From Fidelibacterota bacterium (GTDB lineage: Bacteria; Marinisomatota; Marinisomatia; Marinisomatales; TCS55), in assembly GCA_002717765.1 (NCBI GenBank), contig PBCB01000014.1:1-5915 (forward strand): 5,915 nt of DNA, read 5' to 3'. Position numbers and translations under genes: made by a program. Positions within the stretch are counted from its first letter, which is position 1; each line of letters starts with the position of its first letter. Shown here piece after piece: positions 1 through 5,915 of this stretch. Below the pieces are notes generated by a model. That model had not been told where the DNA came from. It saw only the letters and a list, made by a program, of their open reading frames with translations, and did no database searches.

Positions 1-344
1 CTCCTTTTTTAGGTGGAGAGGGAAGGGCGCCATCAGCGCTTGCCTATTGTTTTTATGGCGCCATGAGCTGCTATGGATCTACTTTTGCAACTCAGGCGGC
101 AATGGCTGGTATTGCGCTTGATGAAATGAAAATAAATTTAAAGCTTAATGTTGATTTTCGTGGTGCCTTAGGCTTGGGATCTTTTCCGCCTTTAAAGGAT
201 TTTCAATTTAATGTTCAAGTAAAAAGCAGCGCATCAGATGAAGAAGTTCAAAATATTAAACAATTAACCGATGAACGGTGTCCTGCTATATGGGCGATGC
301 AAAATCCAGTACCGTTTACCACTAGTGCTGTAAAAACAAACTAA
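1..344 (+). CDS. OsmC-family protein, 5'-truncated by window edge
   Basis: This is the C-terminal part of an OsmC/Ohr-superfamily protein, a group of small thiol-dependent peroxide-reducing or related redox proteins that act as dimers in the cytosol. The reading frame is open from base 3, and the conserved sequence (LGGEGRAPSALAY) lies upstream of the ATG at 63, so the true start is outside the window and the ATG at 63 is internal. The two family cysteines are visible. One is in GAMSCYG (codon 69-71), placed about 13 residues before a GI turn as in E. coli OsmC. The other is in DERCPAIW (codon 279-281), the usual CP motif at the start of the last long helix. A second cysteine lies seven residues before the first (AYCFYG). 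The PEEL glutamate of classical OsmC is not at its usual spacing; the glutamate in GGEG may belong to a different OsmC subgroup. Peroxidase activity is therefore not certain. The stop lies 11 bases before the next gene, suggesting an operon. Confidence 0.88.
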   Translation, partial: PFLGGEGRAPSALAYCFYGAMSCYGSTFATQAAMAGIALDEMKINLKLNVDFRGALGLGSFPPLKDFQFNVQVKSSASDEEVQNIKQLTDERCPAIWAMQNPVPFTTSAVKTN

Positions 345-355
345 CCGGGGGTTTT

Positions 356-718
356 ATGAGGCTATTTATCTTTGCCTTAGTCCTGCAAAGCTTATTTGCT
401 TTTCAAGGCTATCTAGATAGTGATTCCAGCTCTAAAGATGAATCGCAGAAACTATTTACATATCATAAACCTGCCTCTCTAACCGCAAACTCCATCAATC
501 ATTATAGCGTGATTCATTTTATTCAATACTGCGCCTTATCCTTGATCAAATTCATTCAGATAAAGCACGTATTGATCATTTCAGTCCTTTGGGAAATCTA
601 TGAACTTTTTACGCACTACGAGTGGGGGCGTGAATCTTGGTTGAATAAACTTTGCGATATCGGATTTAATGTTTCCGGATTCTACTTTGGTAGAATGCTC
701 ATAAGAAAATATAGATGA
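356..718 (+). CDS. Small VanZ/DUF2585-like membrane protein
   Basis: This encodes 120 residues. An N-terminal hydrophobic segment (residues 2-16) is either a signal sequence or a membrane anchor, followed by a polar serine/aspartate-rich stretch (20-48). Two or three more membrane segments follow at roughly 50-67, 70-86 and 101-115. Spaced polar residues inside these helices stand out: H54-F-x-x-Y58, W79-E80-x-x-E83, and D101-x3-N105-x2-G108. This order (HF..Y, then a glutamate helix, then D...N..G) resembles VanZ-like proteins and the DUF2585/DUF2279 membrane families. I recognise the layout but cannot assign one family or a function. The ATG follows a GGGGG run (346-350) that could act as a weak ribosome-binding site. 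The stop overlaps the next start as ATGA (715-718), so translation is probably coupled to the DUF481 barrel gene, and the pair may work together in the envelope. Confidence 0.8.
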   Translation: MRLFIFALVLQSLFAFQGYLDSDSSSKDESQKLFTYHKPASLTANSINHYSVIHFIQYCALSLIKFIQIKHVLIISVLWEIYELFTHYEWGRESWLNKLCDIGFNVSGFYFGRMLIRKYR

Positions 719-1473
719 AATCAAGAATTATCCAAATCGCATTAATGGGTGGTGTTGTATTTTGCCAAGTTAATACCGAAGCCATGCGCAATAGTAAAGA
801 TGCTACCGGTATTACAAACAGCATTGGATTTGATTTTGGTTTTGAAAAGTCCAACCAAGAAGTACTGGAGATCGCTGGAAAATATCGTTTGGATTATATT
901 TCAAAAAATGGAATGCACAGCTTTTTTATTATCAGCTACGATAACGGTTATGAAAAAGAAAAAGATCAAAAAAATAGTATCGTTAACAAAGGATTTAGTC
1001 ACTTAAGGTTTACAAAAAATATTTCAAATAATCTGTACCTGGAGCTGTTTACCCAGTATGGGTTTAATGATTTTTTACTAATGAAGCAGCGGAAATTGTT
1101 TGGCTCTGGTCTTAGATACAAGGTAGTCGATCAGAAAAAAATCAATGGATTTCTTGGGGTGGGCGTGATGAAAGAAGATGAACAATATGATCTTGAGATT
1201 AATGAAAATAAGTCGTTAGTACGCTCAACAAATTATTTTACTTGGCAGGTACAAATCACAGATAATGCCTCTCTTCAAAATACCGCTTATTATCAGCTGG
1301 ATATTTCTAGATCATCGGATAATCGTTTATTATATGATGGCGATCTCAATATTGAACTAAACGATAGGTTAACCTTTACATTAACCTTGAATTACCGGCA
1401 CGACAGTGAACCGCATGGAGCGCTTGGCAAATCTTATATTCAATTAAAAAATGGAGTCGAGTTTACTTTTTAA
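715..1473 (+). CDS. DUF481 (YdiY-like) outer-membrane beta-barrel protein
   Basis: This 252-residue protein is predicted to be a small outer-membrane beta-barrel of the DUF481 family, whose E. coli member YdiY is described as salt-induced; the molecular role is unknown. The N-terminus (residues 1-17) is a signal peptide ending VFC, with Q18 as the likely first mature residue. From about residue 30 the sequence is a series of alternating strands separated by short polar turns. The most family-like part is about 92-160: GFSHLRFTKNIS, then NLYLELFTQYGFNDF, then KLFGSGLRYKVVD and GFLGVGVM. The last residues (VEFTF) end in phenylalanine, the usual barrel-assembly signal for outer-membrane proteins. 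The start overlaps the upstream stop in ATGA, and no separate ribosome-binding site is seen. The cysteine at the cleavage site is not a convincing lipobox because phenylalanine precedes it. The family call is fairly firm; any physiological role is open. Confidence 0.85.
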   Translation: MKSRIIQIALMGGVVFCQVNTEAMRNSKDATGITNSIGFDFGFEKSNQEVLEIAGKYRLDYISKNGMHSFFIISYDNGYEKEKDQKNSIVNKGFSHLRFTKNISNNLYLELFTQYGFNDFLLMKQRKLFGSGLRYKVVDQKKINGFLGVGVMKEDEQYDLEINENKSLVRSTNYFTWQVQITDNASLQNTAYYQLDISRSSDNRLLYDGDLNIELNDRLTFTLTLNYRHDSEPHGALGKSYIQLKNGVEFTF

Positions 1474-1529
1474 TTGATTAAGCCAGTGCATTAAATTAAT
1501 AGACCACAATCACCATAAATTATTTATTG

Positions 1530-2105
1530 ATGAAAAATTTTATTTACATATTCGTACTTATTTCTTTTATCCAGGCGCAACCTGAACTTGAAATACAGAA
1601 CAAAGAGTATATGCCATTGCATACAAAATTATTGTGGGGCGATCATGGGTTTTTCAGGCAGATAAATTTTGGTCCAAAAACCAGAAAAGATGAACTCAAG
1701 CTTCGAGTGAAAATGCTGCAAAACCATCAAAAACTTGCTTTGGCTAGTCTAGGGTTGTTGGCCTATCAATCCTCTTTGGGTTACCAAATGAAAGAAGGGG
1801 ATTATTCGCTGAGAAAAAATCATCGCCAATTCAGCAAAATTACCTGGGGTTTCTATATGACGTCAGCCTCGTTGAGTTATTTGGCCCCTCCGGCCCAAAA
1901 ATACGAGGAAAGAGTTAGCTCGATCAAGTTACATCGCTGGCTTTCGTATGTACATTTTGCAGGAATGATGGCTGTTCCTTTTTTGGGTAAGAATATTGCA
2001 ACATCCGATAATTATGATCAGGCATTGGCTCTGCATCAAAATGTTGCAACGATTACATTTACCAGTATGAGTCTCTCTGCATTATTAACAATATTGCCGT
2101 ACTGA
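1530..2105 (+). CDS. Cytochrome b561-like four-helix membrane protein (putative two-heme)
   Basis: This encodes 191 residues. I chose the ATG at 1530 over the TTG at 1527; it gives a clean signal peptide ending IQA, with Q17 next. A polar region (17-60) precedes four membrane segments at about 66-84, 103-119, 135-152 and 169-190. Each helix has a histidine at or just before its start: H66, H98, H135 and H169, with H142 inside helix 3. Because successive helices run in opposite directions, H66/H135 would lie on one membrane face and H98/H169 on the other, as expected for two bis-histidine hemes. The spacings (32, 37, 34) are close to those of the heme ligands in animal cytochrome b561 (34, 34, 39). 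Helix 3 starts SSIKLHRWLSY, resembling the SLHSW-L motif of that family. The role in transmembrane electron transfer is inferred. The stop overlaps the start of the YceI gene by one base (TGATG), implying coupled expression. Confidence 0.72.
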   Translation: MKNFIYIFVLISFIQAQPELEIQNKEYMPLHTKLLWGDHGFFRQINFGPKTRKDELKLRVKMLQNHQKLALASLGLLAYQSSLGYQMKEGDYSLRKNHRQFSKITWGFYMTSASLSYLAPPAQKYEERVSSIKLHRWLSYVHFAGMMAVPFLGKNIATSDNYDQALALHQNVATITFTSMSLSALLTILPY

Positions 2106-2617
2106 TGAACCGGTTCATCTTTTGTTTATTTATTGGCTTTGGATTTTCCCAAACCATGGGATTATCCACTTCTAAGATCAATTATCATGGAAGCCATCCG
2201 CTGCATAGTTGGATTGGTACATCCAGTGAAGCTGCGGGTCAGATTACGTATGATGCTGATACAAATTCTGGGACCGTAACCGTAGAGGTTGCATTGACTT
2301 CATTCGATAGTCGAATATCTTCTCGCGACTCAAATATGCTCTACTATACAGATGCCTTGGATTATCCAATAGTTCGATTCGTATCAACAAATATTGAAAT
2401 CTATGGGGACTCACTAAAAATTAACGGAGATCTATCGTTTCATGGTGTAACAAAAAATATAAACTCGGTAGCGATAGTTAATTTTGATGATGGGATAGAG
2501 GTAGCAGGAAGTTTTGCTATAGAATTATCTGATTTTAATGTAAAGAGACCTACGTTCTTGCTAATGCAAATTGCCAATACAATTAAAATTGACTACGCTT
2601 TTCAAGCAGAGAAGTAA
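2105..2617 (+). CDS. YceI-family periplasmic lipid-binding protein
   Basis: This encodes 170 residues. YceI proteins are secreted, lipocalin-like beta-barrels that bind polyisoprenoid chains such as those of quinones in their interior; E. coli YceI is periplasmic and is induced by high pH. A signal peptide occupies residues 1-15 (ending GFS, with Q16 next). Family motifs appear in order: HSWIGTS (34-40), FDS (67-69), RDSNML (74-79), YPIVRF (87-92), the near-invariant HGVTK (113-117), and LSDF followed by RP (141-149). The length is normal and the protein looks complete. The HSWIGTS form, in place of the FxxxHxG form of E. coli, is a variant I associate with Bacteroidetes-like lineages. The start codon lies in a TGATG overlap with the upstream b561-like gene and has no ribosome-binding site of its own. 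The pairing parallels yceJ-yceI of E. coli, where a membrane b-type cytochrome is encoded beside YceI. The family assignment is firm; the ligand is unknown. Confidence 0.93.
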   Translation: MNRFIFCLFIGFGFSQTMGLSTSKINYHGSHPLHSWIGTSSEAAGQITYDADTNSGTVTVEVALTSFDSRISSRDSNMLYYTDALDYPIVRFVSTNIEIYGDSLKINGDLSFHGVTKNINSVAIVNFDDGIEVAGSFAIELSDFNVKRPTFLLMQIANTIKIDYAFQAEK

Positions 2618-2625
2618 TTATTTTT

Positions 2626-2659
2626 GATCTTTATTATGATAAGAATCTTTTAGGTTTTT
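2626..2659 (+). terminator. Possible weak intrinsic terminator after the YceI gene
   Basis: A nine-base stem (2626-2634 with 2639-2647, loop TATG) contains one C-A mismatch and one G-T wobble. It is followed by a T-rich stretch (2648-2659, nine of twelve bases T). It lies nine bases after the YceI stop and just before the next gene. The stem is A/T-rich and therefore weak, so it may be chance in such DNA. If real, it would separate the upstream gene set from the CBM9/DUF5916 gene. Confidence 0.3.
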
Positions 2660-2699
2660 ATGGCTCGTGGTCCTGCAAACTCTAAAACATTTAATAACA

Positions 2700-4922
2700 A
2701 TGTTTATTAAATCCAAAACTCTCATTACAGTTCTTGTTATAATTTTATATACAATAGCATTCTCTCAGGAAAATATAGCAAATGATAAAAGAGTAATTAT
2801 TACGAAAAAAATATCGACTGGTAAAATTGAATTGGATGGATTGCTAAATGAACCAGAATGGAAAATGGTTTTGCCTGCAACAAATTTTATCCAGCAAGAC
2901 CCAGTTGAAGGAGCTCCAAGTACCGAAAGAACAGAAGTATATGTTATATATGATAAAAATAATCTTTATATCGGAGCTAAGCTATTTGATAGTAATCCAG
3001 ATGGAATTCTCGCTTACCAGAAACGTAGGGATCAGAGCCTTCGCACTGATGATCGTTTTATGTGGATTCTAGATACTTTTCTTGATGGTCGTACCGGTTA
3101 TTTTTTTGAAGTTAATCCAGCCGGCCTTATGGGTGATGGTATTATTGCTGGTAGTGGATCTCATTGGGGAACAAACAAAGACTGGAATGGAATCTGGGAT
3201 ACAAGAGTAGTGATTATACCTGAAGGTTGGTCTGTAGAAGCGGTTATTCCTTTTCGTACATTAAATTTTGACCCGAATCTAGATACCTGGGGAATCAATT
3301 TTCAGCGAACGGTTCGTAGAAAAAATGAAGATGTAAAATGGAGTGGATTCCAACGTAATAAAAAATTGACTACCCCGATACACGCAGGTCAACTTACAGG
3401 TCTTAATAATATGACACAAGGTAGAGGAATTGAATTAAAACCCTACATTAGCATGAACCAGCGACAAATGAATTTAGATGAAAAAATAGAAACTAATAAT
3501 CTCAATGATTTAGGCTTTGATATTTCTATGAACATTACTTCAGGGCTGAAAGGATCATTAACATATAATACAGATTTTGCAGAAGCAGAAGTAGACCAAC
3601 GTCGTATAAATTTAACGCGATTCCCTTTAAGGTATGCTGAAAAACGCGGTTTTTTTCTTGAGGGTGCCGGTGTTTATTCTTTTTTGCCTCGTAATGGTGT
3701 GACACCATTTTTTAGCCGAAGAATTGGCTTAAACGAAGGAAAACAAATACCGATAAACTATGGCGCTAGATTATCTGGACAATTAGGGAATTACGAGCTC
3801 GGTTTTATTCAAGCAAATACCAAGGCCGTAGAAAATATGTCAGGTGAAAATTTTACTGTTGCCAGAGTGAAAAGATCTTTTTTTAAACAATCTTATTTAG
3901 GTTTTGTTTATACAGACCGCTCATCAAGCAAAATCAAAGCTGACTCTTCAGCAACGGATCAAAGTCTTTATGGAACAGATTTAGATTTAAAAACTTCTGA
4001 ATTTATGGGTGATAAAAATCTTGAGTTCCAAGCTTTTCTTGTATACCACACGGCACCTAAAAATCAACCTGATCTCAATTTTTTTGATCTTTCCACACGA
4101 GGCTTTAGATTAAACTATCCAAATGATATAATACGAACACATGTATCTTACCGAGAATTCGGTGAAATGTTTAATCCTGCAGTAGGCTTCAATCATCGTA
4201 ATGGTTTTAAACGTATACAACCAAGTTTTAGCTATCATCCTCGTCCAGAGAAATATGAGTTTATTCGACAAATAGAATTTGGCATTCAATATGAGTATAT
4301 GACCGATCTACATAATGATATGCTTAAAAAAGAAACGACGATAACACCATTTAACATACGTTTTGAAAGTCAGGATGAACTTGGAATTAAAATTGTGAAC
4401 CTGATAGAATATCTTGATAAACCTTTTGCTATTTACAAGGATATAACTATCCCTATCAAAGAATATAGCAGTAATGAATTACAGTTTAAATTTGAAACAT
4501 CAGAAAAACGAATGATATCGACAGAATTAGAATATCAAACGGGTGATTTTTGGACTGGAAAAAAACAGACCTTTATAAGCCAAATATCGATAAAACCATT
4601 TTCTGGTTTTAATATCCAAACTGAGTACGAGAAAAATCAAGTCACATTAAGTGAAAATAATTTTAATACGGAATTATACAATATTGAATTAGGAATTTAT
4701 CCTACTCCAAGAACTGCTATTTTTACCAATATACAATATGATAATATATCCAATGCGTTGGGCCTTTTTGCCAAACTTCAACATGCCATTCGTCCGGGTA
4801 GTGATATATATTTAGTTTATACACATAACTGGATCAGTGAGGGCGATGAAATATTTGATTTTAATTTAGTTACCATATCAAAGATCAGCTCTTTAAAAAT
4901 CAATTATACCTTGAGGTTTTAG
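2700..4922 (+). CDS. CBM9-like/DUF5916 outer-membrane beta-barrel protein
   Basis: This encodes 740 residues from the ATG at 2700. That start gives a good signal peptide (residues 1-23, ending AFS, with Q24 next) and is preferred over an in-frame GTG at 2667 that would add 11 residues in front of it. Two parts are seen. Residues about 38-225 form a family 9 carbohydrate-binding-module-like domain: KIELDGLLNEPEW opens it, TEVYVIYDKNNLYIGAKLFD follows, then DTFLDGRTGYFFEVNPAG, and GWSVEAVIPFRTLNF near its end. Residues about 240-740 form a DUF5916 barrel, with the hallmark run TDFAEAEVDQRRINLTRFPL, then EKRGFFLEGAG and FFSRRIGL, and many alternating strands ending in LRF. Length and order fit complete family members. 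The protein probably sits in the outer membrane with the CBM9-like domain on one side. CBM9 domains can bind sugars, but the substrate and function of DUF5916 proteins are not known. No clear ribosome-binding site is seen. Confidence 0.92.
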   Translation: MFIKSKTLITVLVIILYTIAFSQENIANDKRVIITKKISTGKIELDGLLNEPEWKMVLPATNFIQQDPVEGAPSTERTEVYVIYDKNNLYIGAKLFDSNPDGILAYQKRRDQSLRTDDRFMWILDTFLDGRTGYFFEVNPAGLMGDGIIAGSGSHWGTNKDWNGIWDTRVVIIPEGWSVEAVIPFRTLNFDPNLDTWGINFQRTVRRKNEDVKWSGFQRNKKLTTPIHAGQLTGLNNMTQGRGIELKPYISMNQRQMNLDEKIETNNLNDLGFDISMNITSGLKGSLTYNTDFAEAEVDQRRINLTRFPLRYAEKRGFFLEGAGVYSFLPRNGVTPFFSRRIGLNEGKQIPINYGARLSGQLGNYELGFIQANTKAVENMSGENFTVARVKRSFFKQSYLGFVYTDRSSSKIKADSSATDQSLYGTDLDLKTSEFMGDKNLEFQAFLVYHTAPKNQPDLNFFDLSTRGFRLNYPNDIIRTHVSYREFGEMFNPAVGFNHRNGFKRIQPSFSYHPRPEKYEFIRQIEFGIQYEYMTDLHNDMLKKETTITPFNIRFESQDELGIKIVNLIEYLDKPFAIYKDITIPIKEYSSNELQFKFETSEKRMISTELEYQTGDFWTGKKQTFISQISIKPFSGFNIQTEYEKNQVTLSENNFNTELYNIELGIYPTPRTAIFTNIQYDNISNALGLFAKLQHAIRPGSDIYLVYTHNWISEGDEIFDFNLVTISKISSLKINYTLRF

Positions 4923-4960
4923 GCATACCCAAAGGTTGATGTTAAAGTTAAATAATTATT

Positions 4961-5188
4961 TTATTTGTAGTATTTAGTTGTCCAAAAGATATTATTTGTC
5001 ATGCTATTATTTGGATCATGGGTTAGCATATTATACACAAATCCAGTAATCCATATACTAAGGATAATCGGTAAGAAAATTTCAATAAATAACGACAACA
5101 TTGTGTAAATGAAGATAAAAACAAATGGAAAGATCACCGCTGAGGTGACCATTGGGTAATTTCTCATAAATGTACGCATTGTATTCAT
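4961..5188 (-). CDS. Small hydrophobic membrane protein, unknown function
   Basis: This 75-residue protein is read on the minus strand, convergent with the DUF5916 gene and divergent from the DoxX-like gene. I chose the ATG at 5188-5186 because AAAGGAG lies four bases upstream of it; an upstream in-frame ATG at 5218 has no such site and adds ten polar residues. Residues 1-11 are polar and positively charged, about 13-54 are almost continuously hydrophobic (probably two helices turning near L31-E36), and the tail (57-75) is polar, asparagine/threonine-rich and ends in KYYK. By the positive-inside rule both ends may face the cytoplasm. I recognise no family. A real gene is supported by the clean ribosome-binding site and the coherent topology. 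The base composition of the stretch is not unusual. Confidence 0.68.
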   Translation of the reverse strand: MNTMRTFMRNYPMVTSAVIFPFVFIFIYTMLSLFIEIFLPIILSIWITGFVYNMLTHDPNNSMTNNIFWTTKYYK

Positions 5189-5192
5189 AGTA

Positions 5193-5199
5193 CTCCTTT
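5193..5199 (-). promoter_or_regulatory. Shine-Dalgarno site of the minus-strand small membrane protein
   Basis: Read on the minus strand this is AAAGGAG, followed by TACT and the ATG at 5188. It is the clearest ribosome-binding site in the window and decides the start codon of the 75-residue membrane protein. The spacing of four bases is slightly short but workable. Confidence 0.65.
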
Positions 5200-5231
5200 C
5201 GTAATTATATATGTACAAAAACCATGCTAAA

Positions 5232-5237
5232 TATAAT
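5232..5237 (+). promoter_or_regulatory. Candidate -10 promoter element for the DoxX-like gene
   Basis: A perfect TATAAT lies 43 bases before the ATG at 5281, in the 92-base spacer between divergent genes where a promoter is expected. A TG dinucleotide lies seven bases upstream of the hexamer. The region 16-18 bases upstream has no good -35 match. Chance matches are common in DNA this AT-rich, so this is only a candidate. Confidence 0.25.
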
Positions 5238-5280
5238 TCTTTGTCAAACTGTCATGAACAAATAGTATTTTCTTAAATTC

Positions 5281-5682
5281 ATGGCAGAAGATAGTTCAAT
5301 TATGTCACAAATAACTATTAATCGCATCAAAATCATAACGATGTATATCATGTCCATCTTTTATATATCCGTAGGGATAAATCATTTTGTGGATCCCGAT
5401 TGGTTTACTCAGATCGTTCCACCCTATCTATCCAGATATGATCTAGAGCTTGTGTATATCAGTGGTGTTTGTGAGGTTATGTTTGGAGTGCTGATTTTAT
5501 TTAAAAAAACACGTTATTATGCAGCGTGGGGATTAATACTAACATTAGCAGCTGTATTCCCTGCAAATATATATCTAGCACAAAGCGATGGGGTAGCAAT
5601 GGGTACAAGCGCTGCCATCGCTTGGTATAGACTACCATTTCAGTCGTTATTTATTGTTCTCGCTTATTGGCATAGGGGCTAG
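5281..5682 (+). CDS. DoxX-like (COG4270-type) four-helix membrane protein
   Basis: This encodes 133 residues with four membrane segments at about 16-34, 54-74, 79-99 and 116-131. The pattern fits the DoxX-like predicted membrane proteins of the COG4270 type: GINHF (32-36) with P39, then VPPYL (46-50), SGVCEVMFGVLIL in helix 2, FPANIYLA at the end of helix 3, and RLPFQ (117-121) before helix 4. The family is named after a subunit of an archaeal terminal quinol oxidase, but most bacterial members have no proven role; some are linked to redox stress. An alternative start is the ATG at 5302, which would remove seven polar residues; neither start has a clear ribosome-binding site. The gene ends 26 bases before dcd and may share its transcript. 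The family call is fairly firm and the function unknown. Confidence 0.88.
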   Translation: MAEDSSIMSQITINRIKIITMYIMSIFYISVGINHFVDPDWFTQIVPPYLSRYDLELVYISGVCEVMFGVLILFKKTRYYAAWGLILTLAAVFPANIYLAQSDGVAMGTSAAIAWYRLPFQSLFIVLAYWHRG

Positions 5683-5708
5683 ATTCTAATCCTTCATAAT
5701 TATATATC

Positions 5709-5915
5709 ATGATACTTTCAGGTAAAGAAATAAATAAACAGGTAGAAAATGGTGTAATTCGTATCGATCCGTTCAATACCGATCAACTGAATCCCAATAG
5801 CTACAATCTCAGATTGCATTCTGATTTATTGGTATATGATAGCAATATACTTGATATGAAGGAGAAGAACACTACCTCACCATTGACCATTCCTGAAGAT
5901 GGACTCCTTTTAGAG
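5709..5915 (+). CDS. dcd: dCTP deaminase, N-terminal part (3'-truncated by window edge)
   Basis: The first 69 codons of dCTP deaminase are present; the frame is still open at the last base. The enzyme converts dCTP to dUTP and ammonia, feeding dTMP synthesis in the cytosol, and belongs to the trimeric dUTPase-like fold. The start MILSGKEI is the typical N-terminus, followed by IRIDPF and the conserved QLNPNSYNLRLH (residues 26-37), LLVYD and LDMK, and IPEDGLLLE at the edge. The catalytic glutamate lies further downstream, outside the window, so activity cannot be judged here. Some enzymes of this fold are bifunctional dCTP deaminase/dUTPases, and the visible part does not decide between them. 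No Shine-Dalgarno sequence precedes the ATG. Confidence 0.92.
   Translation, partial: MILSGKEINKQVENGVIRIDPFNTDQLNPNSYNLRLHSDLLVYDSNILDMKEKNTTSPLTIPEDGLLLE

Noticed and set aside
26..64. The octamer GGCGCCAT occurs twice (26-33 and 57-64), the second within the palindrome ATGGCGCCAT.
   Set aside because: Both copies lie inside the OsmC coding frame in different codon phases or contexts and are readily explained by alanine/glycine codons; two short copies do not make a repeat element.
763..768. The cysteine near the DUF481 signal-peptide cleavage site as a lipoprotein lipobox.
   Set aside because: Phenylalanine precedes the cysteine where a lipobox needs G, A or S, and the mature protein is a beta-barrel; cleavage after the cysteine by signal peptidase I fits better.
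749..1006. An 85-codon open frame inside the DUF481 gene.
   Set aside because: It is out of frame with a well-supported barrel gene, is lysine/isoleucine-rich as expected for AT-rich shadow frames, and has no ribosome-binding site.
1527..1529. TTG as the start of the b561-like gene.
   Set aside because: The adjacent ATG at 1530 gives the same protein minus one residue and is the more likely start.
2667..2669. GTG as the start of the DUF5916 gene.
   Set aside because: It would put 11 extra residues before an otherwise ideal signal peptide beginning at the ATG at 2700.
2660..2710. A 16-codon open frame starting at an ATG just before the DUF5916 gene, which could be a leader peptide.
   Set aside because: It has no ribosome-binding site, no stalling motif or attenuator-like hairpins, and such short frames are common by chance.
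2848..3072. A 74-codon open frame inside the DUF5916 gene.
   Set aside because: It is a shadow of the conserved CBM9-like domain frame and shows no recognisable protein features.
4950..4961. The perfect palindrome AAATAATTATTT between convergent genes as a terminator.
   Set aside because: It is made only of A and T, has no loop or GC stem, and would form a very unstable hairpin.
5242..5247. A perfect TTGACA on the minus strand as a -35 element for the small membrane protein.
   Set aside because: No -10-like hexamer lies 16-18 bases downstream (TGGTTT at 17), and the nearest TATAAT would put the transcription start on the ribosome-binding site.

Overview
This AT-rich window looks like chromosomal DNA of a Gram-negative bacterium of the Bacteroidetes/FCB type, possibly a marine lineage such as Candidatus Marinimicrobia. 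That placement is inference. It rests on two outer-membrane beta-barrel proteins (DUF481 and CBM9/DUF5916 types), signal peptides that repeatedly put glutamine right after the predicted cleavage site, start codons mostly lacking a Shine-Dalgarno sequence, and a dCTP deaminase whose N-terminus (LNPNSYNLRL) resembles the form found in many such bacteria. I see no mobile element, rRNA, tRNA or CRISPR array.

Layout: the window opens inside an OsmC-family gene (to 344). Next come a small VanZ/DUF2585-like membrane protein (356-718) and a DUF481 outer-membrane barrel (715-1473), which overlap by ATGA. After 56 bases lie a four-helix membrane protein with a two-heme cytochrome b561 histidine pattern (1530-2105) and a YceI-family secreted protein (2105-2617), which overlap by one base. 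A weak hairpin with a T-rich tail (2626-2659) may end this set. A large CBM9/DUF5916 outer-membrane protein follows (2700-4922). A small two-helix membrane protein of unknown function is encoded on the opposite strand (4961-5188). A 92-base divergent spacer leads to a DoxX-like/COG4270 membrane protein (5281-5682) and the first 69 codons of dcd (from 5709, cut by the window end).

Functionally, the first five genes are tightly packed on one strand and are probably co-transcribed. Apart from the OsmC-family protein, which is probably cytosolic, they encode cell-envelope proteins. The most interesting unit is the b561-like protein plus YceI. In Escherichia coli a membrane b-type cytochrome of a different family (YceJ) is encoded directly next to YceI. 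Here an apparently unrelated CYB561-like protein sits in the same place, which suggests a transmembrane electron-transfer module working with a periplasmic isoprenoid-binding protein. No gap between genes exceeds 100 bases.
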